This document shows positions 1-7,921 of a stretch of DNA of 64,000 nucleotides, piece by piece. The notes beneath the pieces are model-generated. The model saw only the letters and a list, made by a program, of their open reading frames with translations, made no database searches and was not told where the DNA came from. The translations under genes and the position numbers were made by a program. Source of the stretch: ZC4RG20 sp036381515 (lineage in GTDB: Bacteria > Pseudomonadota > Gammaproteobacteria > Steroidobacterales > Rariloculaceae); assembly GCA_036381515.1 (NCBI GenBank), contig DASVCR010000096.1:1-64000 (forward strand), in the 5' to 3' direction. Within the stretch, counting starts at the first letter, position 1, and the number at the start of each line of letters is the position of its first letter.

Positions 1-1
1 C

Positions 2-97
2 GAGAACGAGCGCGCCGCGCTCGCGTTCCGATCGGGCCTCGCACTGGTCGACGGCCGCACGCTGACGGTCCCGGCACTGGAGCCGCCGGCCGACTGA
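2..97 (+). CDS. C-terminal end of an unidentified protein (5' partial)
   Basis: An open frame enters from the left edge and stops at TGA 95-97, giving 31 residues that end LTVPALEPPAD. Codon use is strongly GC-rich like the rest of the window, and the frame ends exactly where the low-complexity repeat region begins, so it is probably the genuine 3' end of a gene. Nothing in these residues identifies a family. Confidence 0.5.
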   Translation, partial: ENERAALAFRSGLALVDGRTLTVPALEPPAD

Positions 98-215
98 AAT
101 CGGGCGTCCCCCACCAAATCGGGGTCAGAGCCCTTTTTCCCAGCAAATTGGGGTCAGAGCCCTTTTTCGCGAGCGAGCATGGGGGGGCGGAGAGAAGGTG
201 GGTCAGCAGAAGGTT

Positions 216-338
216 GAGGTCAGAGCCGTCGTGGGAGAACGCGAGGTTCAGAGCCGTTGGGCGAGAAGGTGAGGTCAGAGCCGTTGTGGAAGAAGGTGAG
301 GTTCAGAGCGGTGTGGAGAAGGTTCTTGTCAGAAACCT
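216..338. repeat. Degenerate tandem array with period about 27 bp
   Basis: Four to five units start near 216, 243, 271, 298 and 324. Each carries GAGGT(T)CAGAGCCGT or a decayed version, followed by a GTGG-AGAAGG-like linker. The unit contains the same TCAGAG core as the surrounding palindromes, so the array looks like local amplification of one repeat copy. Units differ by substitutions and one-base indels, and there are no constant-length unique spacers, so it is not a CRISPR array. Confidence 0.65.
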
Positions 339-556
339 TGTACACAGTCTAAGGGCTCTGACCCCAACTCCCTACTGCCCCCAACTCCCTACTCAACTCC
401 CAACACCTTGGGGCCCAAGAGGGAGAGGTCCCCCTTGCCCCGACTCCACTCCCAACCCGCAGCTCCCTACTAACCCCAATTTTTTTCGAAGCCGGCTTGT
501 TCGACCCAGAAAAACGGGCTCTGACCCCAAGTTCTCGGAAATAGGGGCTCTGACCG

Positions 557-658
557 GCGCGTGAACATCGACGCGAGCGCGACCATCGAGACGGGCAGCG
601 TCGCGAGCGCCTTGTCGTTGGCGAGCAGCGCGCCGGTCGGGCCGATCGTTCTGCAGCC
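557..658 (-). pseudogene. Scrap of a major-facilitator-type transporter gene
   Basis: Read on the minus strand, about 34 codons give a segment containing GALLANDKALATLPVS followed by MVALASMFTR. This matches, from memory, the loop and second transmembrane helix of one MFS transporter subgroup (DKALATLPV is typical). Both sides run straight into GTCAGA-type repeats, so no full gene exists. It is best read as the remnant of a transporter gene broken up by repeat insertion or deletion. The family call rests on recalled motifs; a protein search of this segment would settle it. Confidence 0.42.
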
Positions 659-844
659 GACAAAAGGGCTCCGAGAAAAGGGCTCTGACCCCAATTCCTT
701 TTGCTGACACCAATTCGTTTTGGCCACAATTCCTTCGCGACCCGAATTTTCGGTCAGACGGCCCACGCCCCGATCCGGGAAAAAGGGCTCTGACCCCAAT
801 TTCTGCGGGAATAAGGCTCTGACCCCAATTTCTGACGCGATTTT

Positions 845-1489
845 TCAGGCGCGCGGCTGCGACCGCTTCGAGCCGAGCCACTCGAGCAGCGGGTCCCACT
901 GCTCCCAATCGGGCCAGGCGAGGTACGGCGGCAGCTCGTGCACGCCGAGTCCGCGCTGGTACGCGCGGATGTAGTTCTGCGCCTCACGGAGCGTCGCGAC
1001 GTACGGCACCTTGAGCTTCGTGAGGTACTCGTCGAGCTCCTCGAAGATCAACGTGTTGTCGCGGACCCGGTTCGCGACGAGCGCGACCTTCGCCTTCTTG
1101 TCCGCGACCTTCTGCAGGCTCATGAGCTCCTCGACGAAGGCCGCCGCGGCCTTCATGTCGATCGGCGACGGCAGCACCGGCACGATGATCGTCTCCGCGC
1201 GCTTCACGAGGTCGGTGAGCTCGCGACCGTGCGACCGTGCCGGCGCGTCGATGATCAGGTACTCCGTGTTCCGCGGCACGCTGCGGAGGCCCGACTCGAA
1301 GCCCTCGATGCCGGTGATCGGCCCGTAGTTTTCCGGGCGCTCCTCGAGCCACGCGAGCGCCGAGCGTTGCGGGTCGAAATCGGCGAGCGCGGTCTCGAAA
1401 CCTTCCGACGCATAGTACGCGGCGAGGTTGGTCGCGATCGTGCTCTTACCGCAGCCTCCCTTGGCGTTCATGATCAGGATGCTTCTCAT
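845..1489 (-). CDS. ParA/MinD-type ATPase, orphan
   Basis: This 214-residue protein carries a deviant Walker A motif near its N-terminus (NAKGGCGKST, with the signature lysine after Ala-9), a DFDPQRS switch region and a LIIDAPA Walker B-like strand, as in ParA-family ATPases that position DNA or protein cargo. The ATG at 1489 is chosen because GGAGAAGG lies 2-9 bases upstream; a 19-codon N-terminal extension is open but lacks a good ribosome site. No ParB gene follows, and the gene is transcribed alone toward the repeat region, with its stop codon at the edge of the last repeat. It is therefore an orphan rather than the chromosomal parAB pair. Cargo unknown. Confidence 0.85.
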   Translation of the reverse strand: MRSILIMNAKGGCGKSTIATNLAAYYASEGFETALADFDPQRSALAWLEERPENYGPITGIEGFESGLRSVPRNTEYLIIDAPARSHGRELTDLVKRAETIIVPVLPSPIDMKAAAAFVEELMSLQKVADKKAKVALVANRVRDNTLIFEELDEYLTKLKVPYVATLREAQNYIRAYQRGLGVHELPPYLAWPDWEQWDPLLEWLGSKRSQPRA

Positions 1490-1828
1490 ACCCTTCTCCC
1501 GAACGGTCCCTTTCTCGCTCTTATCGCGATCTCCGTCCGCCGCCAAGGCGCATAACTTAGCGGTGCTTATGACAAATGTCCAACGGACGGGATCTTTCTG
1601 AAGAATCGCAGAGACGCTCGGGCGGCGCCGAGAAGCGTGTCGTCGATTCGACGGAGCAGGCGGCCGGGCGATGACGGTGGCAGCGCAGGCGTTATCGACG
1701 AGCGTGACCGGCCCGCAGCGGCTGGGTCTTACTGACGAGCGTGACCGGCCTGCGGCGGCCCCGACGCCTCTCGAGCGCGAGCGGCCGCAGCCTTGCGGAC
1801 GAACGCGAGCGGTCAGGCTCCGTTCTGC
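1490..1828. other. Intergenic region between parA and ubiD with a 17-bp direct repeat
   Basis: No convincing gene lies in these 339 bases. The 17-mer GACGAGCGTGACCGGCC occurs twice, at 1697-1713 and 1734-1750, with a decayed third version (GACGAACGCGAGCGG) near 1799. These follow the end of ubiD and may be remnants of a short tandem duplication. The parA promoter should lie in 1490-1620, where the sequence is relatively AT-rich (GCATAACTTAGCGG near 1549). Confidence 0.5.
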
Positions 1829-3346
1829 TCAGTCGATGCCGAGCTCCTGCCAGCGCCGGTCGACGCGCTCGACGACGTCGTCGCTCATCCGGATCGCGCG
1901 CCCCCATGCGCGGCTGACCTCGCCCGGCCACTTCGACGTCGCGTCGATGCCGAGCTTCGAGCCCAGGCCCGCGACCGGCGACGCGAAGTCGAGGTAATCG
2001 ATCGGCGTAGACTCGACGAGCACGCTGTCGCGGGCCGGATCGACCCGCGTCGACACGGCCCAGACGACGTCCTGCCAGTTGCGCGCGTCGATGTCGTCGT
2101 CGACGACGATCACGAACTTCGTGTACATGAACTGACGCAGATACGACCAGATGCCGAACATGATCCGGCGTGCGTGCCCCGGATACTGCTTCCTGATGCT
2201 GACGACGGCGACGCGATAGGAGCACGCCTCCGCCGGCAGATAGAAGTCGACGATCTCGGGGAACTGCGTCTTCAGGATCGGCACGAACACGTCGTTCAGC
2301 GCGAGCCCGAGCACGGAAGGCTCGTCCGGCGGCCGCCCCGTGTACGTCGTGTGATAGATCGGGTCGCGCCGGTGCGTGATCCGCTCGACCGTCATGACCG
2401 GGAACACTTCCGTCTCGTTGTAATAGCCGGTGTGGTCGCCGAACGGTCCCTCGACGGCCGTCTCGCCGGGCACGATGTGCCCTTCGAGCGTGATCTCCGC
2501 GTGCGCCGGCACGCGCAGGCTCGAGCCGATGCATTCGACGAGCTCCGTGCGCTCGCCGCGCAGGAGCCCCGCGAACGCGTACTCGGACAGCGTGTCGGGG
2601 ATCGGCGTCACCGCCGCGAGGATCGTCGCCGGATCCGCGCCGATGCTGACCGCGACCGGGAACGGCTCGTTCGGACGCGCGGCCTGCCATGCCGCGTAGT
2701 CCGTCGCGCCGCCGCGATGCGCGAGCCAGCGCATGATGACCTTGTTGCGGTCGATGACCTGCTGGCGATAGACGCCGAGGTTCTGCCGCCCGCCGTCGGG
2801 GCCCTGCGTCGTCGTCAGGCCCCACGTGATCAGCGGTCCCGCGTCCTCGGGCCAGCAGGTCTGGACCGGCCACGCGCCGAGGTCGACGTCCGCGCCCTCG
2901 ATCCGTTCCTCCTGCGTCCGCCCGGTCCTGAGCACGCGCGGCGCCATGTTCACGATCTCCCTGAGGAGCGGCAGCTTGCGGAACGCCTCGCCGACGCTCC
3001 TCGGCGGCTCCGGCGCCTTCAGCGCCGCGAGCAGGCGGCCGAGCTCGGGGAGCGCGTCCGGGCCCTCCGCGCCGAGCGCGGCGACGATCCGAGACTCGGT
3101 GCCGAAGAGATTCGTCAGCGCGCGCACGCCGGGAACGCCGACGTCGTCGAAGAGGAGCGCCGGGCCGCCCTTCGCGAGCGTGCGGCGCGAGACCTCCGTC
3201 AGCTCGAGCTTCGGGTCGACGAACGCGGCGACGCGCTTCAGCTCGCCGCGGCTCTCGAGCAGCGCGAGGAAATCGCGCAGGTCGCGACAGGTCTTCTGCG
3301 GTCTAGGCCAAGGCGATTCCACGTCCATCCACGTATACTTGCGCAC
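1829..3346 (-). CDS. ubiD: UbiD-family 4-hydroxy-3-polyprenylbenzoate decarboxylase
   Basis: This protein of 505 residues is close in length to E. coli UbiD (about 497) and begins with the family pattern CRDLRDFLALLESRGELKR. It continues with GGPALLFDDV and a C-terminal ELGID. UbiD uses prenylated FMN made by UbiX to remove the carboxyl group of 4-hydroxy-3-polyprenylbenzoate in ubiquinone synthesis. The GTG at 3346 gives the longest frame; an ATG at 3328 would give 499 residues and is equally possible, since neither has a clear ribosome site. It is divergent from dapF across about 108 bases. No ubiX is nearby; ubiE/J/B and ubiA elsewhere in the window serve the same pathway. Confidence 0.93.
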   Translation of the reverse strand: MRKYTWMDVESPWPRPQKTCRDLRDFLALLESRGELKRVAAFVDPKLELTEVSRRTLAKGGPALLFDDVGVPGVRALTNLFGTESRIVAALGAEGPDALPELGRLLAALKAPEPPRSVGEAFRKLPLLREIVNMAPRVLRTGRTQEERIEGADVDLGAWPVQTCWPEDAGPLITWGLTTTQGPDGGRQNLGVYRQQVIDRNKVIMRWLAHRGGATDYAAWQAARPNEPFPVAVSIGADPATILAAVTPIPDTLSEYAFAGLLRGERTELVECIGSSLRVPAHAEITLEGHIVPGETAVEGPFGDHTGYYNETEVFPVMTVERITHRRDPIYHTTYTGRPPDEPSVLGLALNDVFVPILKTQFPEIVDFYLPAEACSYRVAVVSIRKQYPGHARRIMFGIWSYLRQFMYTKFVIVVDDDIDARNWQDVVWAVSTRVDPARDSVLVESTPIDYLDFASPVAGLGSKLGIDATSKWPGEVSRAWGRAIRMSDDVVERVDRRWQELGID

Positions 3347-3454
3347 CGGCGCCCGGACCGGACGACGTTGCCGTTCGATCCCGGGCGGACATTAAACCTT
3401 CCGCGGGGTCCGTGACCAGCCGGCCTGGCCGGCTCCGCCGGAGCAGCGACACGC

Positions 3455-4285
3455 ATGCGAGTCCGCTTCGCCAAAATGCACGGTCTCGGCAACGACTTCA
3501 TGGTCGTCGACTGGCCGCAGGGCCGACCCGCCCCGGAGCCCGACGCCGTGCGGCGCCTCGCCGATCGCCGCCTCGGCGTCGGCTTCGATCAGCTCCTGCT
3601 CGTGACGCCGGCCGCGGACGGCGAGCACGAAGCGGCGTACCGCATCTTCAACGCGGACGGCGGCGAGGTCGAGCAGTGCGGGAACGGCGCGCGCTGCATC
3701 GCGCGTTTCGTCGCCGCGCAGGGGCGTCAGCGGGACGGCGAGCTGACGCTCGCGAGCACCGCCGGGCCCATCGAGGCGCGCATCGGCGCCGACGGGCAGG
3801 TCAGCGTCAATCTCGGCGTACCCGATTTCGCGCCCGCGTCGCTGCCGTTTCGCGCGCCCGAGGAGCGCGACCGGTACGTCGTGCACGCGTCCGGCCGCGA
3901 CGTCGAGCTCGGCGCGGTGTCGATCGGCAATCCGCACGCCGTTCTGCTCGTCGATTCGGTCGATACGGCGGACGTCGGTATACTGGGGGCGGTGCTCGCG
4001 ACCCATCCGGACTTTCCGCGCGGCGTCAACGTCGGGTTTCTCGAGATCGTCCGGCCGGATCGAGTGCGTCTGCGCGTTTACGAGCGAGGCGTCGGGGAGA
4101 CGCCGGCCTGCGGCACCGCCGCCGCGGCTGCGGTCGCGGTCGGGCGTCGCTGGGGGGCGCTGGCCGAGCAGGTCGATGTCGAGCTTCGCGGCGGCGTGCT
4201 CACGGTGCGCTGGCCCGGGCCCGGACGACCGTTGTGGCAGACGGGGCCGACGACGCTCGTCTACGAAGGTGTCATCGAACTATGA
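3455..4285 (+). CDS. dapF: Diaminopimelate epimerase
   Basis: This 276-residue enzyme interconverts LL- and meso-diaminopimelate, giving the precursor of lysine and of the peptidoglycan cross-bridge. The N-terminus FAKMHGLGNDFMVVD is the family hallmark. Two catalytic cysteines are visible: one in NADGGEVEQCGNGARC and one in the ACGTAAAA motif near the C-terminus. Length matches E. coli DapF (274). Its stop overlaps the next start in an ATGA arrangement, so it is probably translationally coupled to the DUF484 and xerC genes. The dapF-DUF484-xerC order is conserved in gammaproteobacteria. Confidence 0.97.
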   Translation: MRVRFAKMHGLGNDFMVVDWPQGRPAPEPDAVRRLADRRLGVGFDQLLLVTPAADGEHEAAYRIFNADGGEVEQCGNGARCIARFVAAQGRQRDGELTLASTAGPIEARIGADGQVSVNLGVPDFAPASLPFRAPEERDRYVVHASGRDVELGAVSIGNPHAVLLVDSVDTADVGILGAVLATHPDFPRGVNVGFLEIVRPDRVRLRVYERGVGETPACGTAAAAAVAVGRRWGALAEQVDVELRGGVLTVRWPGPGRPLWQTGPTTLVYEGVIEL

Positions 4286-5007
4286 GCCAACAGAAGAACG
4301 AGGCTGCGCTCGGCGAGCCCTTTTCCGAGGAGGCGGTCGCCGAATACCTGCAACGACGACCCGACTTCTTCGAGCGGCACGGCACGCTGCTGCTGCGTCT
4401 GAAGCTCCCGCACGAGACGAACGGCTTCACGGTATCGCTGATCGAGCGCCAGGTCTCGATGCTCCGCCAGCGCAACGCGGAGCTCGAGCGGCAGCTCAAG
4501 GACCTGATCTCCGTCGCGAAGGTCAACGACGCGCTCGTCGAGAAGATCCATCAGCTGTCGCTCCGGCTCCTGCGGACGAGCGGGCCGGCCGAGCGGCTCG
4601 ACCAGCTCGAGACGAGCCTGCGCGAGGATTTCGGCGCGGAGCGCGCGGCGATCGTGCTGTTCGCGGGCGCGGGCTTCGAAGCGTGCGCCCGGCCCGGTTT
4701 CGTGAAGGTGCTGCCGCGCGACGATCCGGAGCTGAAGCCCTTCTCGGCCTTCATCCAGGGCGCTCGGGCCCGCTGCGGTCCGCTCCGTGACCGCCAGAAG
4801 GCCGTCCTGTTCGATCGCGACGCGGACACGGTCGCGTCGGCCGCGATGCTGCCGCTCGGCCGGGATGCGAGCCTCGGCTTCCTCGTGATCGGCAGCCGCG
4901 ATCCAGCCCACTTCCATCCCGGCAAGCGGATGGACTTCCTGAACCGCATCGGCGAGCTGATCACCGTCGCGTTGTCCGAAGAGCAGGCGCGGAGTGTCGC
5001 CGTCTGA
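4282..5007 (+). CDS. DUF484 family protein (YigA-like, GAF-type fold)
   Basis: This 241-residue cytoplasmic protein starts at the ATG that overlaps the dapF stop. The N-terminal part (AVAEYLQRRPDFFERH) and the coiled-coil-like segment around residues 50-80 (QVSMLRQRNAELERQLKDL) are typical of DUF484. The C-terminal half looks like a GAF-like sensor fold (AAMLPLGRDASLGFLVIGSRD). The function is not established; the fixed position between dapF and xerC is its best-known property. Its end overlaps the GTG start of xerC by 14 bases, which suggests coupled translation. Confidence 0.88.
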   Translation: MSQQKNEAALGEPFSEEAVAEYLQRRPDFFERHGTLLLRLKLPHETNGFTVSLIERQVSMLRQRNAELERQLKDLISVAKVNDALVEKIHQLSLRLLRTSGPAERLDQLETSLREDFGAERAAIVLFAGAGFEACARPGFVKVLPRDDPELKPFSAFIQGARARCGPLRDRQKAVLFDRDADTVASAAMLPLGRDASLGFLVIGSRDPAHFHPGKRMDFLNRIGELITVALSEEQARSVAV

Positions 5008-5881
5008 CGCGCTTGAGGCGTTCCTCGCCGAGCTCGGGACGCAACGGCTGTCCGCGCATACGATCGCCGCGTATCGGCGCGACGTCGGCGCGCTGCTCGC
5101 GTTCCTCGAACGGGAAGGCGTCGCGCTCGAGTCCGCGGACGCGTACCACGTGCGCCGTTTCGCGGCCGAGTGCCACCGGCGTGGCCTGGGTCCGCGCAGC
5201 ATCGCGCGCCGGCTGTCCGCGGTGCGCACGTTCTACGGCTTCCTGCTGCGGAACGGGATCGCGACGACGAATCCGGCGATCCACGTGCAGGCCCCGAAGG
5301 CTTCGCGGCGCCTGCCGGCGACGCTCGACACGGACCAGATGGCGAGCCTGCTGAAGGCGAATCCCGAGGAGCCGCTCGAGCTCCGCGATGCGGCAATCCT
5401 CGAGCTCTTCTACTCGTCGGGCCTGCGGCTGTCCGAGCTCGTCGGGCTCGACGTCGCCGACGTCGATCTCGACGATCGCACGGTGCGGGTACTCGGCAAG
5501 GGAGCGAAGACGCGGGTCATACCGGTCGGGCGCGTGGCCGCGGCGGCGATCCGTGCGTGGCTCTCGGTCCGGGCCGGGATCGCGGCCGCCGGGGAGCCCG
5601 CGCTCTTCGTCGGCAAGCGCGGCACGCGCCTCGGGCAGCGCGCCGTGCAGGCACGGGTCGAGCGGTGGGCGCGTCGGCGCGGCGCGCCGGTCCGCGTCCA
5701 CCCGCACATGCTGCGGCACTCGTTCGCGTCGCATCTGCTCGAGTCGAGCGGGGATCTGCGCGCGGTCCAGGAGCTCCTGGGCCACGCGAGCCTGTCGACG
5801 ACCCAGGTCTACACGCACCTTGATTTCCAGCACTTGGCCCACATCTACGATCGAACGCATCCCCGCGCCCGGCGCCGTTAG
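4994..5881 (+). CDS. xerC: Site-specific tyrosine recombinase XerC
   Basis: This 295-residue tyrosine recombinase has the full catalytic set. An Arg lies in SGLRLSELVGL, a Lys in GKGAKTRVIPV, His-x-x-Arg in HMLRHSFASHLL, a His in ELLGHASLSTTQ and the nucleophile Tyr in VYTHLDFQHL. An N-terminal SAM-like core-binding domain spans roughly residues 5-90. With XerD it resolves chromosome dimers at dif near the terminus. The start is a GTG inside the DUF484 gene; position after dapF-DUF484 identifies it as XerC rather than XerD. No dif site is visible in the window. Confidence 0.95.
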   Translation: MSPSDALEAFLAELGTQRLSAHTIAAYRRDVGALLAFLEREGVALESADAYHVRRFAAECHRRGLGPRSIARRLSAVRTFYGFLLRNGIATTNPAIHVQAPKASRRLPATLDTDQMASLLKANPEEPLELRDAAILELFYSSGLRLSELVGLDVADVDLDDRTVRVLGKGAKTRVIPVGRVAAAAIRAWLSVRAGIAAAGEPALFVGKRGTRLGQRAVQARVERWARRRGAPVRVHPHMLRHSFASHLLESSGDLRAVQELLGHASLSTTQVYTHLDFQHLAHIYDRTHPRARRR

Positions 5882-5982
5882 GCCTGCCATCCTGCTGTTT
5901 CGGGCGCGACCTCCGCAGGGCCCTGGACTTGCATGCGGCCTGGAGCCGGATGCCTTCCCGCAGGCGAACGAAGAAAGGCGAG

Positions 5983-6513
5983 ATGAGCGAATTTCACGGC
6001 ACGACGATCCTCTGCGTCCGGCGCAACGGCAAGGTCGCGGTCGGCGGCGACGGCCAGGTCACGATGGGCAACCAGGTCATGAAGGGCAACGCCCGCAAGG
6101 TGCGCCGCCTGCGCGACGGCAGCGTCGTCGCCGGGTTCGCCGGCGGCACGGCGGACGCGTTCACGCTGTTCGAGCTCTTCGAGAAAAAGCTCGAGCAGTA
6201 CGGCAACCTGCCGCGGGCCGCGATCGAGCTCGCGAAGGACTGGCGCACGGACCGGATGCTGCGGCGGCTCGAGGCGCTGCTCGTCGTCGCGGACCGCAAC
6301 CAGTCGCTCCTGATCTCGGGCACCGGCGACGTGATCGAGCCCGAGCATGACCTGATCGCGATCGGCTCGGGCGGCGCGTACGCGCAGGCCGCGGCGCGTG
6401 CGCTCGTCGAGAACACGGACCTCGACGCGCGGGCGATCGTCGAGAAGGCGATGGCGATCGCCGCGGATATCTGCATCTACACGAACCGGCACATCACGAT
6501 CGAAGAGCTGTAG
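5983..6513 (+). CDS. hslV: HslV (ClpQ) peptidase subunit of the HslUV protease
   Basis: This protein of 176 residues has the family motifs VRRNGKVAVGGDGQVT, GFAGGTADAFTLFELFE, ELAKDWRTDRMLRRLEA and ICIYTNRHITIEEL. HslV forms a double hexamer whose N-terminal threonine is the nucleophile. Here six residues (MSEFHG) precede the TTILCVRR sequence, so a short propeptide must be removed to expose the Thr; extended forms are known in Xanthomonas and Bordetella. The ATG at 5983 is preceded by AAGAAAGG. It lies two bases upstream of hslU, as usual. No clear heat-shock promoter was recognised in the 101-base gap after xerC. Confidence 0.96.
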   Translation: MSEFHGTTILCVRRNGKVAVGGDGQVTMGNQVMKGNARKVRRLRDGSVVAGFAGGTADAFTLFELFEKKLEQYGNLPRAAIELAKDWRTDRMLRRLEALLVVADRNQSLLISGTGDVIEPEHDLIAIGSGGAYAQAAARALVENTDLDARAIVEKAMAIAADICIYTNRHITIEEL

Positions 6514-6515
6514 CC

Positions 6516-7823
6516 ATGTCGATGACGCCCAGGGAAATCGTCCAGGAGCTCGACAAGCACATCATCGGCCAGCAGCAGGCGAAGCGGGCGGTCGCGATCG
6601 CGCTGCGCAACCGCTGGCGCCGGGCGCAGGTTCCCGAGCCTCTGCGCAGCGAGATCACGCCGAAGAACATCCTGATGATCGGGCCGACGGGCGTCGGCAA
6701 GACCGAGATCGCGCGCCGCCTCGCGAAGCTCGCGAACGCGCCGTTCATCAAGGTCGAGGCGACGAAGTTCACCGAGGTCGGCTACGTCGGCCGCGACGTC
6801 GACTCGATCATCCGCGATCTCGTCGACATGGCCGTCAAGATGGTGCGCGAGGACGCGATGAGGAAGGTCGCGCACCGCGCGGAGGACGCGGCGGAGGATC
6901 GCCTGCTCGACGCGCTCCTGCCTGGTGTGCGCGACGACGCGGAAGGCCGCGAGACGCGTCAGCGCCTGCGCAAGATGCTGCGCGAGGGCGCGCTCGACGA
7001 GCGCGAGGTCGAGATCGACGTGCAGGCGCCGTCGCTCGGCGTCGAGATCATGGCGCCGCCCGGCATGGAGGAGATGACGAGCCAGCTGCAGAGCATGTTC
7101 AAGAGCCTCGCGAGCAACCGCCGCCGCACGCGGAGGCTCAAGGTCAAGGACGCGATGAAGCTCCTGAAGGACGAGGAGGCGGCGAAGCTCGTCAACGAGG
7201 ACGAGATCAAGCTCGAGGCGCTCGAGGCCGTCGAGCAGAACGGCATCGTGTTCATCGACGAGATCGACAAGGTCGCGCGCCGCTCCGAAGGCATCGGGGC
7301 CGACGTGTCCCGCGAAGGGGTGCAGCGCGACCTCTTGCCGCTCGTCGAAGGCTCGACCGTGAGCACGCGCTACGGGATGGTGCGGACCGACCACATCCTG
7401 TTCATCGCGTCCGGCGCGTTCAGCATCGCGAAGCCGTCGGATCTGATCCCGGAGCTGCAGGGCCGCTTCCCGATCCGCGTCGAGCTCGCGGCGCTCGGCA
7501 TCGAGGACTTCGTCGCGATCCTGACCGAGCCGAGCGCGTCGCTGACGCAGCAGTACGCGAGCCTGCTCGCGACCGAGCGCGTGAACCTGACATGGGATCC
7601 GAGCGGCATCCGGCGCATCGCGGAGGTCGCGTACGAGGTGAACTCGCGCAGCGAGAACATCGGCGCGCGGCGCCTGCATACGGTGCTCGAGCGGCTCCTC
7701 GAGACGATCTCGTTCGAGGCCGCGGACCGGCCCGGCGAGACGGTGACGGTCGACGCCGCGTACGTCGACGCGCACTTGGGCGAGCTCGTCAAGGACGAGG
7801 ACCTGACGCGCTACATCCTGTAG
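6516..7823 (+). CDS. hslU: HslU (ClpY) ATPase subunit of the HslUV protease
   Basis: This AAA+ unfoldase of 435 residues starts two bases after hslV. It shows the N-terminal TPREIVQELDKHIIGQ, Walker A GPTGVGKTE, the pore motif GYVGRD, an I-domain around residues 110-230, Walker B IVFIDEIDKVA and the family C-terminus EDLTRYIL that docks into HslV. It unfolds substrates and feeds them into the HslV chamber. Its stop at 7821-7823 is followed within three bases by a 28-bp inverted repeat that may end the transcript. Confidence 0.97.
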   Translation: MSMTPREIVQELDKHIIGQQQAKRAVAIALRNRWRRAQVPEPLRSEITPKNILMIGPTGVGKTEIARRLAKLANAPFIKVEATKFTEVGYVGRDVDSIIRDLVDMAVKMVREDAMRKVAHRAEDAAEDRLLDALLPGVRDDAEGRETRQRLRKMLREGALDEREVEIDVQAPSLGVEIMAPPGMEEMTSQLQSMFKSLASNRRRTRRLKVKDAMKLLKDEEAAKLVNEDEIKLEALEAVEQNGIVFIDEIDKVARRSEGIGADVSREGVQRDLLPLVEGSTVSTRYGMVRTDHILFIASGAFSIAKPSDLIPELQGRFPIRVELAALGIEDFVAILTEPSASLTQQYASLLATERVNLTWDPSGIRRIAEVAYEVNSRSENIGARRLHTVLERLLETISFEAADRPGETVTVDAAYVDAHLGELVKDEDLTRYIL

Positions 7824-7825
7824 GG

Positions 7826-7914
7826 GAAAATTGTGTCAGACACCTTTTTCCCGGCTGATGGGGTCAGGTGTCCGACGCGAGCCTCACGGGAAAAAGGTGT
7901 CTGACACAATTTTC
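7826..7914. repeat. Perfect 28-bp inverted repeat with GGTGTCAGACACC cores
   Basis: Arms at 7826-7853 and 7887-7914 are exact reverse complements separated by 33 bases. Each arm contains the 13-base odd palindrome GGTGTC(A/T)GACACC next to a T-run or A-run. The loop holds a decayed copy (GGGGTCAGGTGTCCGAC near 7860). The core shares the layout G-TC-A-GA with the GGGGTCAGAGCCC repeats at 0.1-0.8 kb and 29.6-29.8 kb, so all three loci look like one family. Placed between hslU and the DUF971 gene, the paired arms would form a strong hairpin in RNA and could terminate or stabilise hslU mRNA. Confidence 0.85.
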
Positions 7915-7921
7915 GGCCCAA

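Larger units (their letters stand above)
98..844. repeat. Repeat-rich noncoding region with GGGGTCAGAGCCC palindromes
   Basis: About 750 bases lie between two gene 3' ends. The 13-base imperfect palindrome GGGGTCAGAGCCC occurs at 121-133 and 150-162. Its inverse GGGCTCTGACCCC occurs at 353-365, 516-528, 680-692 and 785-797, with a near copy at 814-826 and a partial one near 545. Most copies are preceded by an A-rich or AATT tract or followed by a T-run. A CCAACTCCCTACT motif is repeated near 363-400. The same family appears at 29.6-29.8 kb, and a relative at 7.8 kb. The layout resembles REP-type elements mobilised in trans by a REP-associated transposase, but none is encoded here. Confidence 0.8.

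Noticed and set aside
216..338. Possible CRISPR-like array
   Set aside because: The 27-bp period units are contiguous and degenerate, without unique constant-length spacers or cas genes.
5882..5982. Heat-shock (sigma-32) promoter before hslV
   Set aside because: No pair of elements resembling CTTGAAA and CCCCATNT at suitable spacing was found.
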